Part shown: positions 55,395 to 63,700 of the stretch, piece by piece | Position numbering within the stretch: the stretch's first letter is position 1 | Layout of the letters: each line of letters begins with the position of its first letter | Assembly (NCBI RefSeq): GCF_001282625.1 | Contig: NZ_CTEJ01000002.1 | Coordinates: forward strand, 684,501-748,500 | Direction: 5' to 3' | From: Lascolabacillus massiliensis | Lineage (GTDB): Bacteria > Bacteroidota > Bacteroidia > Bacteroidales > Dysgonomonadaceae | Length of the DNA stretch: 64,000 nt | Position numbers and translations under genes: made by a program | Notes under the pieces: model-generated | Databases searched by the model: none | Told to the model about the DNA's origin: nothing | What the model saw: only the letters and a program-made list of their open reading frames with translations

Positions 55395-56420
55395 CTAAAA
55401 CTGTACTAGGGAGCTGATAAAGTATCCTCCTACTACTAACCAGATGAATAGTATAAATGCAAGGACAAAGGGTTTGATGCCTGACTGCTTGAACTTTTTG
55501 AAGTTTGTTTCTGCTCCTAATGCTGTCATTGCCATGGTTAGTGCGAAGTTGTCGGCTCTGTTTATTCCATCTACTACTGCTTCGGGGAGCAGGTTTAATG
55601 AGTTGAAGCCTATCACTATTAAGAAGCCGAAGGCGAACCAGGGAATGGTGATCTTGGACTTCTCCGCTGTTTCTATTCCCTGTTTGCGGTTTTTTCTGCC
55701 TACAAGCATGCTTAGGATCAGGAGGAAGGGGGCAAGTAGTATGACTCTTATCATCTTCACAATTACTGAGCTTTCGGCAATAATCGGGTTGTTAAGGGCA
55801 TTGCCGGCTCCTACGACGTGTGCTACCTCGTGCACTGTTGATCCTATGTATATTCCCATTTGATGGGGATTGAGGCTGAGCCAATCCATCTTATACATCA
55901 GGGGGTAGAGAAACATTGAGATGGTTCCGAAGATGACTACCGTTGAGACGGCTATGGCGGTTTTATGTGGTTGGTTTTTTAAGACGGGTTCTGTACCGAG
56001 TACGGCTGCTGCTCCGCATATAGCACTACCGGCTGAGGTGAGTGTTGTAATGTGTGGGTCTAGCTTCAGCATTCGCCCTGCGAAATAGCCTAGTAATAAA
56101 ACGGAGAGTACCATTATTATGTCTACAATGATGGCTGCAGGTCCTACCGCCACAATATGCTGGAATGTGAGCCTGAATCCGTAAAAGATGATTGCTCCCC
56201 TGAGTATCTGCTTACTGCAGAACAGGATGCCCGGTACCCAGCTGTCGGGTAGTTTTTTGCGCAGGGTGTTGCCGTAAATCATTCCTACAATGATTCCTAT
56301 GATTAGGGGACTAAGTGATAACCTTTTAACAAATGGCAACGATGATATTAATAGTGCCACCAGTGATAGTGATACAATGAGAGTGACCCCTTTATAAAAG
56401 GGTAGTTTGTTATTTGACAT
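55395..56420 (-). CDS. YeiH/UPF0324-family transporter (putative sulfate exporter family)
   Basis: This 341-residue protein has about ten membrane helices and family motifs such as GIIVGMIYGN, LTSAGSAICGAAAVLGTEPVLK, GIYIGSTVHEVAHVVGAGNA and NFALTMAMTALGAETNFKKF. Members are annotated as putative sulfate exporters, with weak experimental support. A -7-like TAATTTTG lies at 56449-56442. No LysR regulator is next to it, in contrast to the enterobacterial gene. It is followed by the rhodanese gene on the same strand after 124 bp. Confidence 0.88.
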   Translation of the reverse strand: MSNNKLPFYKGVTLIVSLSLVALLISSLPFVKRLSLSPLIIGIIVGMIYGNTLRKKLPDSWVPGILFCSKQILRGAIIFYGFRLTFQHIVAVGPAAIIVDIIMVLSVLLLGYFAGRMLKLDPHITTLTSAGSAICGAAAVLGTEPVLKNQPHKTAIAVSTVVIFGTISMFLYPLMYKMDWLSLNPHQMGIYIGSTVHEVAHVVGAGNALNNPIIAESSVIVKMIRVILLAPFLLILSMLVGRKNRKQGIETAEKSKITIPWFAFGFLIVIGFNSLNLLPEAVVDGINRADNFALTMAMTALGAETNFKKFKQSGIKPFVLAFILFIWLVVGGYFISSLVQF

Positions 56421-56656
56421 GAAGTTTTATTTTGTGAATTGCAAAATTAACAAATAAGGATGGGTTATTAAAGTTTTTGCATTATGTTAACCTAATAAAT
56501 AATTTTTTTTAGTAGATTCAGTTATCGTTATAATCATAATCAATGACTATTATATTTAAAAGGTTCTCTGACGTTTATTGGCGATAAACTAATTCAAACT
56601 GCGATTGTTATATAGTCATCAATGAGAACTAAACACGTTTTTTAATTCAATTTATT

Positions 56657-56917
56657 ATGCAAGTAGCAGTCTGGGACACCTATGTAACTAAAAAGGATGG
56701 CATGATTATGCATTTTGATATTATAGCTCCTGAGGAGGTTAAAGATGCAGAAACTATATATAATTACGGCAGGGAGTATTTGAAGAGCAAAGGTGAGGAG
56801 GGTCAGCCGCTTACCTCTGAAGAGTGCACGTTTTGCCATATCGAATCCCTGAAACCTGAACATGAGGAGGAGATAAAGACCAAGGGCTATTATATTGTTG
56901 AAATGGAGAATTGCTGA
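56657..56917 (+). CDS. DUF2024-family protein
   Basis: The protein is 86 residues and opens MQVAVWDTYVTKKDGMIMHF, followed by the DUF2024 core (LTSEECTFCHIESL and KGYYIVEMENC). Three cysteines and one histidine are present in the C-terminal half, so metal binding is conceivable. No signal peptide is seen. It lies 48 bp before the penicillin-acylase-like gene on the same strand. Its function is unknown. Confidence 0.85.
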   Translation: MQVAVWDTYVTKKDGMIMHFDIIAPEEVKDAETIYNYGREYLKSKGEEGQPLTSEECTFCHIESLKPEHEEEIKTKGYYIVEMENC

Positions 56918-56965
56918 GATTACAATTTATCATAGAGCTTCCTAAATATTATAGAACTTACAACT

Positions 56966-59056
56966 ATGAGAACATCAACTGTTTTATCTGTTCTCGTTGC
57001 ACTGTTATTTATGTCGTGCAATGAGCGGGGGTCTTTTAATCGTACTGAGATTGTTTGGGATAACTGGGGGGTGCCGCATATTTATGCTCAGAATGAGGCT
57101 GAGATGTATTATGCTTTCGGATGGGCTCAGATGCAGAGTCATGCTAATGAGATTATGAGGTTGTATATTGAGTCGCGAGGTAAAGGCAGTGAGATTCGTG
57201 GTGAGAAGTCTTTGCAGATGGATAGACTGGTCTACTTATATGATCTGCCTGGAAAAGCTGCTGCTCAGTATGCTGGTTTTGAGGGTGATGAAAAACTGTT
57301 TCTGGATGCTTTTGTGAAGGGGCTGAACGACTATGCAGCGGCTCATCCTGATGAGATTGATGTGATATACAGGGGTTTTCTGCCATTGACAGCCATTGAT
57401 GTTTTGGCTCACAGCAAGAGGGTTATCAATATTGAGTTTCTGGCTGTTAGCGATCTGATTACAGGTTATAACGAGCTGAAAGATATGGAGGGTGCAGCTA
57501 TACCCGGATCTAATTCTTATGCAATTGCTCCTTTGAAATCTGAATCGGGCAACGCTATGCTGGTGGCTAATCCTCATTTGCCGTGGGGTGACTTTTATCG
57601 ATTCTATGAGGCACATCTGAATGCTCCTGATTTTAATGTGTATGGGGTTACTCTAATAGGTATGCCTATACTTAATATCGCTTTTAATGAGAACCTCGGA
57701 TGGACTCATACTGTGAATACAATTGATGCATCTGACAGGTATGAATTGAAGCTTGAGGGTGATGGGTATATTCTTGATGGTGAGGTAAAGCCTTTTGAGG
57801 AGAAGAGCGTAACAATAAATATTTTGCAGGAGGATAGCAGTTTCGCTGAGAGGGAGCTGGTTATGAAGTATTCGGAGCATGGTCCTGTTCTTGGTGAGCA
57901 GGGTGATGTAGCTTTTTCTGTCAGAATTGCGGGAATGGAGAATGATTCCTATTTTTATCAGTATCACAAGATGGGTAAGGCTCATAATTTTAATGAGTTT
58001 GAAGATGCTGTAAAGATGATGCAGATCCCTATGTTTAACCTGATTTATGCTGATAAAGAGGGAAACATTATGTATCTTTTTAATGGTAATGTGCCTGATA
58101 GAAGTGAGGGTGACTGGAGCTTCTGGAGAGATAAGGTTGATGGTACGCGTTCTGATCTGATATGGAACAGTTATCTTGATTATGATGAATTGCCTAAGCT
58201 TCTTAACCCTGAAACGGGGTTTGTGCAGAATGCAAATGATGTGCCGTGGACTGCAACCTATCCTCTCTTATTTGATAGTAAGGAGTACTCTGCTTCTATG
58301 TCGCCGCAACTGGAGGAGTATCCTACATCTTTCAGGGCTCAGAGGGCTATAAACCTTATTAAGGATGATGAGTCGGTCACTTTTGAGGAACTGGTGGACT
58401 ACAAGCTGAATACTGGAATGGAGATTGAGGATCGCTTTCTGGATGATCTCCTGGCGGCTGTGGAGCAGTATCCCGACTCAGTAACTTTACTGGCTGCCGA
58501 TATTTTAAAGAGATGGGATGGAACTACTGATGCTGACAGTAAAGGCGCCGTTCTTTTTGCACAATGGTTTGATAAACTTGATAACAGCATGTTTGCAGTA
58601 CCATGGAGCGCCGATAGTCCTGTTACAACTCCTGATGGTTTGAGTGATCCTGAAAAAGCTGTTGTCTTACTAAGAAAAGCGGCTATTGAGATTGAAGAGG
58701 AGTATGGCTTTATGGATGTTGAATGGGGTTATGTAAACCGCTTCAGTGTTGGCAATATTGAGTACCCTGCAAATGGAGGAAAGAGTGATTATGGTGTTTT
58801 CAGAACTATGTATTTCCAACCTAAAAAGGGGAGCTATAGAAATTATGTGTATCACGGAGATACATTTGTAGCTGTTGTTGAGTTCGGAGATAAGGTAAGA
58901 GCTGAAGTTTTACTGAGTTATGGCAACTCATCTCAGCCAGGCAGCAGGTTTGTGGGTGATCAGCTTGAAATGCTGTATGAGAATAGATTGCGAACAGCTC
59001 TGCTAACCAGAAACGATGTTCTGGATAATATTGTTGAAATGAAGGTATTCAAATGA
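56966..59056 (+). CDS. Penicillin-acylase-family lipoprotein (Ntn hydrolase)
   Basis: This 696-residue hydrolase is predicted to be a lipoprotein (LFMSC, Cys18). Penicillin acylases are made as a precursor and cut so that a serine becomes the N-terminal nucleophile; here that is Ser182 in IPGSNSYAIAP. Other family features are WDNWGVPHIYAQNEAEMYYAFGWAQMQ and GWTHTVNTIDASD. Members cleave amide bonds in beta-lactams, acyl-homoserine lactones or other acyl amides, so the substrate is open. The coding strand is strongly G-rich. The stop codon lies 1 bp from the converging tRNA-Val. Confidence 0.9.
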   Translation: MRTSTVLSVLVALLFMSCNERGSFNRTEIVWDNWGVPHIYAQNEAEMYYAFGWAQMQSHANEIMRLYIESRGKGSEIRGEKSLQMDRLVYLYDLPGKAAAQYAGFEGDEKLFLDAFVKGLNDYAAAHPDEIDVIYRGFLPLTAIDVLAHSKRVINIEFLAVSDLITGYNELKDMEGAAIPGSNSYAIAPLKSESGNAMLVANPHLPWGDFYRFYEAHLNAPDFNVYGVTLIGMPILNIAFNENLGWTHTVNTIDASDRYELKLEGDGYILDGEVKPFEEKSVTINILQEDSSFAERELVMKYSEHGPVLGEQGDVAFSVRIAGMENDSYFYQYHKMGKAHNFNEFEDAVKMMQIPMFNLIYADKEGNIMYLFNGNVPDRSEGDWSFWRDKVDGTRSDLIWNSYLDYDELPKLLNPETGFVQNANDVPWTATYPLLFDSKEYSASMSPQLEEYPTSFRAQRAINLIKDDESVTFEELVDYKLNTGMEIEDRFLDDLLAAVEQYPDSVTLLAADILKRWDGTTDADSKGAVLFAQWFDKLDNSMFAVPWSADSPVTTPDGLSDPEKAVVLLRKAAIEIEEEYGFMDVEWGYVNRFSVGNIEYPANGGKSDYGVFRTMYFQPKKGSYRNYVYHGDTFVAVVEFGDKVRAEVLLSYGNSSQPGSRFVGDQLEMLYENRLRTALLTRNDVLDNIVEMKVFK

Positions 59057-59057
59057 G

Positions 59058-59132
59058 TGAATCGTACTGGGTTCGAACCAGTGACCTCTGCCCTGTCAAG
59101 GCAGCGCTCTGAACCAGCTGAGCTAACGATTC
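59058..59132 (-). tRNA. tRNA-Val (anticodon GAC)
   Basis: On the minus strand all arms pair perfectly: acceptor GAATCGT/ACGATTC, D stem GCTC/GAGC with a 10-nt loop, anticodon stem CTGCC/GGCAG with loop TTGACAG, and T stem ACTGG/CCAGT with loop TTCGAAC. The variable loop is 5 nt, the discriminator base is A, and CCA is not encoded. Total 75 nt. The anticodon at positions 34-36 is GAC, which reads GUC (valine). Confidence 0.95.
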
Positions 59133-59136
59133 GGGC

Positions 59137-59162
59137 CTGCAAATTTAATAATAAATTTGCAG
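59137..59162. repeat. Perfect hairpin between the oxidoreductase gene and the tRNA
   Basis: CTGCAAATTTA (59137-59147) and TAAATTTGCAG (59152-59162) form an 11-bp stem with a 4-nt loop, 4 bp before the tRNA 5' end and 7 bp after the oxidoreductase stop. On the minus strand no T tract follows. It may end or process the oxidoreductase transcript ahead of the tRNA. Confidence 0.7.
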
Positions 59163-59169
59163 AATATAA

Positions 59170-60540
59170 CTATAATTCCGGTTCCCAACCTGGCTCATAT
59201 TCGCGACTCCATAAATTCATTGCATCGCGATCAAACATTCTGCCGTTGGTTTCATCGATATCAAACCCTTTGCCTATTCTGTAGGCTATGTTTGAATAGT
59301 GTACCATGGCCATGCTTATGCTTGCATCATCAATTGGTGCAGTGAGTTTCTCCTTGCCTCTTATTGCTTCGAAGAAGTTGATAACATGACCTGTAGTCAT
59401 ATCGCCTCCTCCGCCTAAAACATTGCCTGCCTCGCTTCCTGATGATTTATTATCTTTTACAACTTTTCCGCCTCTGTCGTACAGGAAATATTTATCACGA
59501 TTTACAAAAACAGAACCTTCGCTGCCATAAATTATTGTTCCCCTGTCACTATTGTAGGTCAGGTAGCCGTTGCGACTCTTGCCATCCCATTTGATGATTT
59601 TATCATCTTTGAAACGGAAGGTTGCGTCCATAGTGTCATACATCTCCCATCCATCATTAATGAAGTGACGCTTTGCAGCCTCTACGTCAACACGTGTGGG
59701 GAAGTTAACTTGCAATGCCCATCTTGCAACATCCAGTTCGTGAGTGGCGTTATTGCCTGTTTCAGCTGTTCCATAATCCCAGCCATACCAGTGCCAGTTA
59801 TAATCCCATGTCTCCGAAGTATATTCACGACGTGGTGCCGGACCCTGAAATAGCTCCCAGTCGAGTCCTGCAGGCACAGGCACTCTCTTCTGCAGTGGTA
59901 CTTCTCCTCTTGTATTGCTGTAAAATGCCACCGCTTTATATGGTGTACCAATGATTCCGTTATGTATCTCATTGATAATCTCAATTGTGTGGTCTGAAGA
60001 GCGTTGCTGATTTCCCATCTGCACTACCTTGTTGAACTTCTTTGAAGCGGCTACCAGCAGCTCATTTTCGAACATGTTGTGACTACATGGTTTTTCTACA
60101 TATACATGTTTGCCGTTCTTCATTGCCATAATTGAACCTGGTGTATGCCAGTGGTCGGGTGTAGCATTGAAGATTGCATCTACCTTATTATCATCAACAA
60201 CCTTACGGATATCTTTTTCAAGCTTTGGTGTATAGTTTATATGCTTTGAAAATATTTTTGCCGCATTGTCCATCTGTTTATCATATACATCGCACAGATA
60301 AACAAGTTCAACATTTGCGCTCTTCATTGCGATTGGCTCAATAAATCCACCTAATCTTCTTCCGAGCCCAACAACAGCAACCCTGATTCTGTCGTTCGCT
60401 CCAATTATTCTACTGTAGCTCTTTGCTGATGTTCTTGTTACTGCAGCTTTTTCTGATGCAGTGATGGCGGGTGCTCCCACGGCTAAGCCTGCGGCTCCGG
60501 CTCCCATCTTTTTAATGAAATCTCTCCTGTTTACGCTCAT
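59170..60540 (-). CDS. Tat-exported Gfo/Idh/MocA-family oxidoreductase
   Basis: The 456-residue protein begins with a twin-arginine signal (NRRDFIKKMGAGAAGLAVG), so it is probably exported folded with its NAD(P) bound. The Rossmann part is IRVAVVGLGRRLGGF, and the family's EKP motif appears in YVEKPCSHN. The C-terminal domain includes WHWYGWDYGTAETGNNATHELD. Exported members in Bacteroidota include glycoside-acting enzymes that use tightly bound NAD. The sugar substrate is unknown. It is followed by the tRNA-Val on the same strand. Confidence 0.9.
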   Translation of the reverse strand: MSVNRRDFIKKMGAGAAGLAVGAPAITASEKAAVTRTSAKSYSRIIGANDRIRVAVVGLGRRLGGFIEPIAMKSANVELVYLCDVYDKQMDNAAKIFSKHINYTPKLEKDIRKVVDDNKVDAIFNATPDHWHTPGSIMAMKNGKHVYVEKPCSHNMFENELLVAASKKFNKVVQMGNQQRSSDHTIEIINEIHNGIIGTPYKAVAFYSNTRGEVPLQKRVPVPAGLDWELFQGPAPRREYTSETWDYNWHWYGWDYGTAETGNNATHELDVARWALQVNFPTRVDVEAAKRHFINDGWEMYDTMDATFRFKDDKIIKWDGKSRNGYLTYNSDRGTIIYGSEGSVFVNRDKYFLYDRGGKVVKDNKSSGSEAGNVLGGGGDMTTGHVINFFEAIRGKEKLTAPIDDASISMAMVHYSNIAYRIGKGFDIDETNGRMFDRDAMNLWSREYEPGWEPEL

Positions 60541-60602
60541 TATCTCTGGTATTAAGTTAATATATAAAATTTGAATTTATCATGATATTTATATGATCAT
60601 GA

Positions 60603-61922
60603 TCATTTCTGCCCTATTCCTCTGTATTCGAAACCATAGGCAGCCATATCTTCTTTATTATAAATATTACGTCCATCAATTACCAAATGGTTATTCATTA
60701 TTTTACTTAGAATCGACCAATTGGGTAGTCTGAACTCCTTCCACTCTGTTGGTACTATCAGTGCATCAGCCTCATTGGCAGCATCATAAATATCTGTAGC
60801 GTAATATATCCTGTCATCCAGATATTTGCGTGCTTCCTGCATTGCAGCGGGATCATATGCACGAACATTTACACCTTCCTTTAAAAGACTCTCAATTAAT
60901 GTCAGTGAGGGTGCATCCCGCATATCGTCTGTTTCGGGTTTGAATGATAATCCCCATACTGCTACTGTTTTACCTTTAATATCTCCGTTATAATAGCGGT
61001 TGAATTTATGGAACAGTATACCTTTCTGTCGGTTGTTAACCTCCTCGACTGCTTTGATTACAGTCATTTCATATCCCACATCCTCTCCTACTTTCATTAT
61101 TGCACGTATATCTTTTGGAAAACAGCTGCCGCCATAACCGCAACCGGGATAGAGAAAGCTTCTGCCAATGCGGGAATCGCTTCCCATACCTCTGCGTACC
61201 ATATTTACATCAGCTCCAACAATTTCACAAAGGTTGGCAATATCGTTCATAAAGCTAATACGTGTCGCAAGCATGGCATTAGAGGCATATTTTGTCATCT
61301 CGGACGATAAAATATCCATGAAGATGACCCTGAAATTGTTGAGCAGAAATGGGCGATACAGTCTCGACATAAGATTTTCAGCCTCTTTACTCTCAACGCC
61401 TACAATTACACGGTCGGGACTCATAAAGTCGTTTATTGCAGCTCCCTCTTTCAGGAATTCAGGGTTAGAGGCTACATCAAACTGAAGATCATTCAGTCCT
61501 CTTTCATCAAGACGTTTACGAATTAATTCTCTTATGCGGTATGATGTACCAACCGGTACTGTGCTCTTGGTTACTATCAGCAGATGTTTGTTCATATTAT
61601 CTGCGATAGTGTTTGCTACAGTCATAACATACGACAGGTCAGCATTTCCCTCTTCATCCGAGGGTGTGCCTACTGCAATGAATATTATATCCATTTCATT
61701 AAGAACAGATGTCAGATCAGTTGTGAAGTGTAGTCGCTCCGCATCATAATTTCGTACAACAATACTCTTTAATCCGGGCTCATAGATAGGTATTATTCCC
61801 TTCTTGAGACCTTCGATCTTCTCGCTGTCGATATCAACACAAGTAACATCCACTCCCATCTCTGCAAAACAGGCACCAGAAACTAAACCTACATAACCTG
61901 TTCCGACAATTGCTATCCTCAT
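60603..61922 (-). CDS. ugd: UDP-glucose 6-dehydrogenase
   Basis: Ugd oxidises UDP-glucose to UDP-glucuronate for surface polysaccharides. The NAD-binding motif is VGTGYVGLVSGACFAEMG (6-23), the catalytic cysteine is in GYGGSCFPKD (Cys267), and KSTVPVGTS and ASNPEFLKEG are family signatures. At 439 residues the length is right. No other polysaccharide gene is next to it. It lies 62 bp upstream of the Gfo/Idh gene on the same strand. Confidence 0.95.
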   Translation of the reverse strand: MRIAIVGTGYVGLVSGACFAEMGVDVTCVDIDSEKIEGLKKGIIPIYEPGLKSIVVRNYDAERLHFTTDLTSVLNEMDIIFIAVGTPSDEEGNADLSYVMTVANTIADNMNKHLLIVTKSTVPVGTSYRIRELIRKRLDERGLNDLQFDVASNPEFLKEGAAINDFMSPDRVIVGVESKEAENLMSRLYRPFLLNNFRVIFMDILSSEMTKYASNAMLATRISFMNDIANLCEIVGADVNMVRRGMGSDSRIGRSFLYPGCGYGGSCFPKDIRAIMKVGEDVGYEMTVIKAVEEVNNRQKGILFHKFNRYYNGDIKGKTVAVWGLSFKPETDDMRDAPSLTLIESLLKEGVNVRAYDPAAMQEARKYLDDRIYYATDIYDAANEADALIVPTEWKEFRLPNWSILSKIMNNHLVIDGRNIYNKEDMAAYGFEYRGIGQK

Positions 61923-62095
61923 ATCTTATGTTTTATATTATACTTAATTATTTAAATTATAAAGAGTTATACGCTATATTATCTTTTTATCCAACTGTGC
62001 TGACTGGCATATAACTTTAAATAGATCTTGTATCTCTATTAATTATGTATCTCAATTGATCTTAAAAAAACAGCAGATCTTTATGTATTAACCAA

Positions 62096-63346
62096 TCACT
62101 CTTTATATCTCATATTATTGAACTCGCCTGTCAACTTCTTCCTGAGGTTGTTTACAGGGTAAAGCACTGTTAACAGCCCGATTAAGCTTACTACGGCAAT
62201 AACAATCAGTATATCCGTAAACTTAACTATTACAGGGTAAGCATCAATTATATATGCACCTGGAATATTGCTCAGACGTATTAACCCGAAATGCTGCTGC
62301 AAAAGACATAGAACCAGTCCTATCACTATACCAGCCACTATCCCTGAGAAAGTGATCAACCACCCTTCATTAAGAAATATTCGTGAAATAAGAGTGTTGG
62401 AAGCTCCCATGTTTCTAAGGCTGTTAATATCATCTTTCTTCTCTACAATGAGCATAGAAAGTGATCCTACAACATTGAAAACAGCTATGAGCAGTATAAA
62501 TGCCAGAATGAGAAATGTTACCCATTTCTCCACCTGCAGCATCCTGTATGATTCTCGTTGCTGTTCAAAGCGATCCTCAATAAGAAATTCATCACCAAGA
62601 ATATTCCTGATCTGATTTTTCACTCTTTTTACTGATGCTCCCGGTTGAAGTTTTATATCGAGTGAAGTTACTTCATTACTATAGTTAAGCAGTTCCCTTA
62701 CCTTTGAAATTGGCATGATTGCCATCTGCTCATCATACTTTGGTGTGTTAAGGCTAAACACTCCTCCTATCTGCACATAACCTGTTGTGAAAGCTGCCGC
62801 TGGATTTGCAAGATTGACTCTCACATCTCTTTTTGGTGCATAGATCTCAATCGGATTTATGAAACCGGGACGTGCTCCCAGCGAGACTGCCAGACCTGTA
62901 CCTAATGTTGTGTAATCAACCACATCTTCTCGAAGTTTGAATGATCCGTCGACCATCAGTTTCTCCATATCGGTCATATTACTGAACTCCTGTGAAACTC
63001 CTTTCATGAGTACAGGAACCTGCTGACCATTGAAGCTGAACAGGGCATTCTCTTCGAGTGACTCTGATATCATCTGTATCCCTTCAACCCGTAACGCTTC
63101 ATCAAACTGGGGTGTATTGTAGTTAAATACCTTACCCTCTCTTACAGTTATCTTTAAATCGGGATCAAATGCACTGAACATACCCTCAACAATACCTCCG
63201 AAGCCATTGAAAACGGATAGTACCACCACCATTGCCATTGTTGCAATGGCAATACCGCAAACGGATATGGCAGAAATCACATTTATTGCATTGTGCGATT
63301 TCTTGGAGAAGAGGTACCGGCGTGCTATGAATAGTGATATGTCCAA
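62096..63346 (-). CDS. FtsX-like permease, LolC/LolE type
   Basis: The 416-residue protein has one N-terminal helix (about 22-45), a periplasmic domain (about 50-265) and three C-terminal helices (about 275-300, 325-350, 375-400), the topology of LolC/E. The opening FIARRYLFSKKSHNAINVIS is characteristic. LolCDE extracts lipoproteins from the inner membrane for delivery to the outer membrane. No ATPase gene is adjacent. It follows rbfA by 10 bp, a conserved order in Bacteroidota. Confidence 0.9.
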   Translation of the reverse strand: MDISLFIARRYLFSKKSHNAINVISAISVCGIAIATMAMVVVLSVFNGFGGIVEGMFSAFDPDLKITVREGKVFNYNTPQFDEALRVEGIQMISESLEENALFSFNGQQVPVLMKGVSQEFSNMTDMEKLMVDGSFKLREDVVDYTTLGTGLAVSLGARPGFINPIEIYAPKRDVRVNLANPAAAFTTGYVQIGGVFSLNTPKYDEQMAIMPISKVRELLNYSNEVTSLDIKLQPGASVKRVKNQIRNILGDEFLIEDRFEQQRESYRMLQVEKWVTFLILAFILLIAVFNVVGSLSMLIVEKKDDINSLRNMGASNTLISRIFLNEGWLITFSGIVAGIVIGLVLCLLQQHFGLIRLSNIPGAYIIDAYPVIVKFTDILIVIAVVSLIGLLTVLYPVNNLRKKLTGEFNNMRYKE

Positions 63347-63356
63347 AGCAGAGATT

Positions 63357-63695
63357 TCAGTCGTTTTTCAACAATCTGTCAATATTCTCAACATAATCAA
63401 GTGAATCATCAACATGAAAAGTTAGCTCTGGTATTACCCTTAATTGATTTCTCAATCTTTTACCCAAGTCATACCGAACAGATTTAACGTTCTCATTAAT
63501 ATTCTTAACTAACTCTTCACCTTTATCTGATGGGAAAATACTTAGATATGCATGTGCAACACTGAGGTCGGGCGATACACGCACATTTGTCACCGAGATC
63601 AGTACCCCCTGCATCTTCTTGGTTTCCAGAAGGAATAATTCGCTCAGTTCTTTCTGTATCAACCGATTTATCTTTTGTTGTCTGTTCGAGTCCAT
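63357..63695 (-). CDS. rbfA: Ribosome-binding factor A
   Basis: RbfA binds immature 30S subunits and is needed for 16S rRNA 5' end maturation, especially in the cold. The 112-residue protein has the KH-like fold with RQQKINRLIQKELSELF at the start, then VTNVRVSPDLSVAHAYLSIF and LRNQLRVIPELTFHVDDSLDY. It lies 5 bp after the O-methyltransferase stop on the same strand. Confidence 0.95.
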   Translation of the reverse strand: MDSNRQQKINRLIQKELSELFLLETKKMQGVLISVTNVRVSPDLSVAHAYLSIFPSDKGEELVKNINENVKSVRYDLGKRLRNQLRVIPELTFHVDDSLDYVENIDRLLKND

Positions 63696-63700
63696 AATAT

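Noticed and set aside
56544-56618. Inverted repeat TGACTAT/ATAGTCA upstream of DUF2024
   Set aside because: The arms are 7 bp with 61 bp between them in AT-rich DNA; chance is a fair explanation.
57153-57985. Minus-strand frames within the acylase gene
   Set aside because: They are antisense to a clear, full-length acylase and have no family resemblance.
52113-59132. A complete integrative element with attachment sites
   Set aside because: No integrase, relaxase or direct repeat of the tRNA end was found by eye; only an island-like block is claimed.
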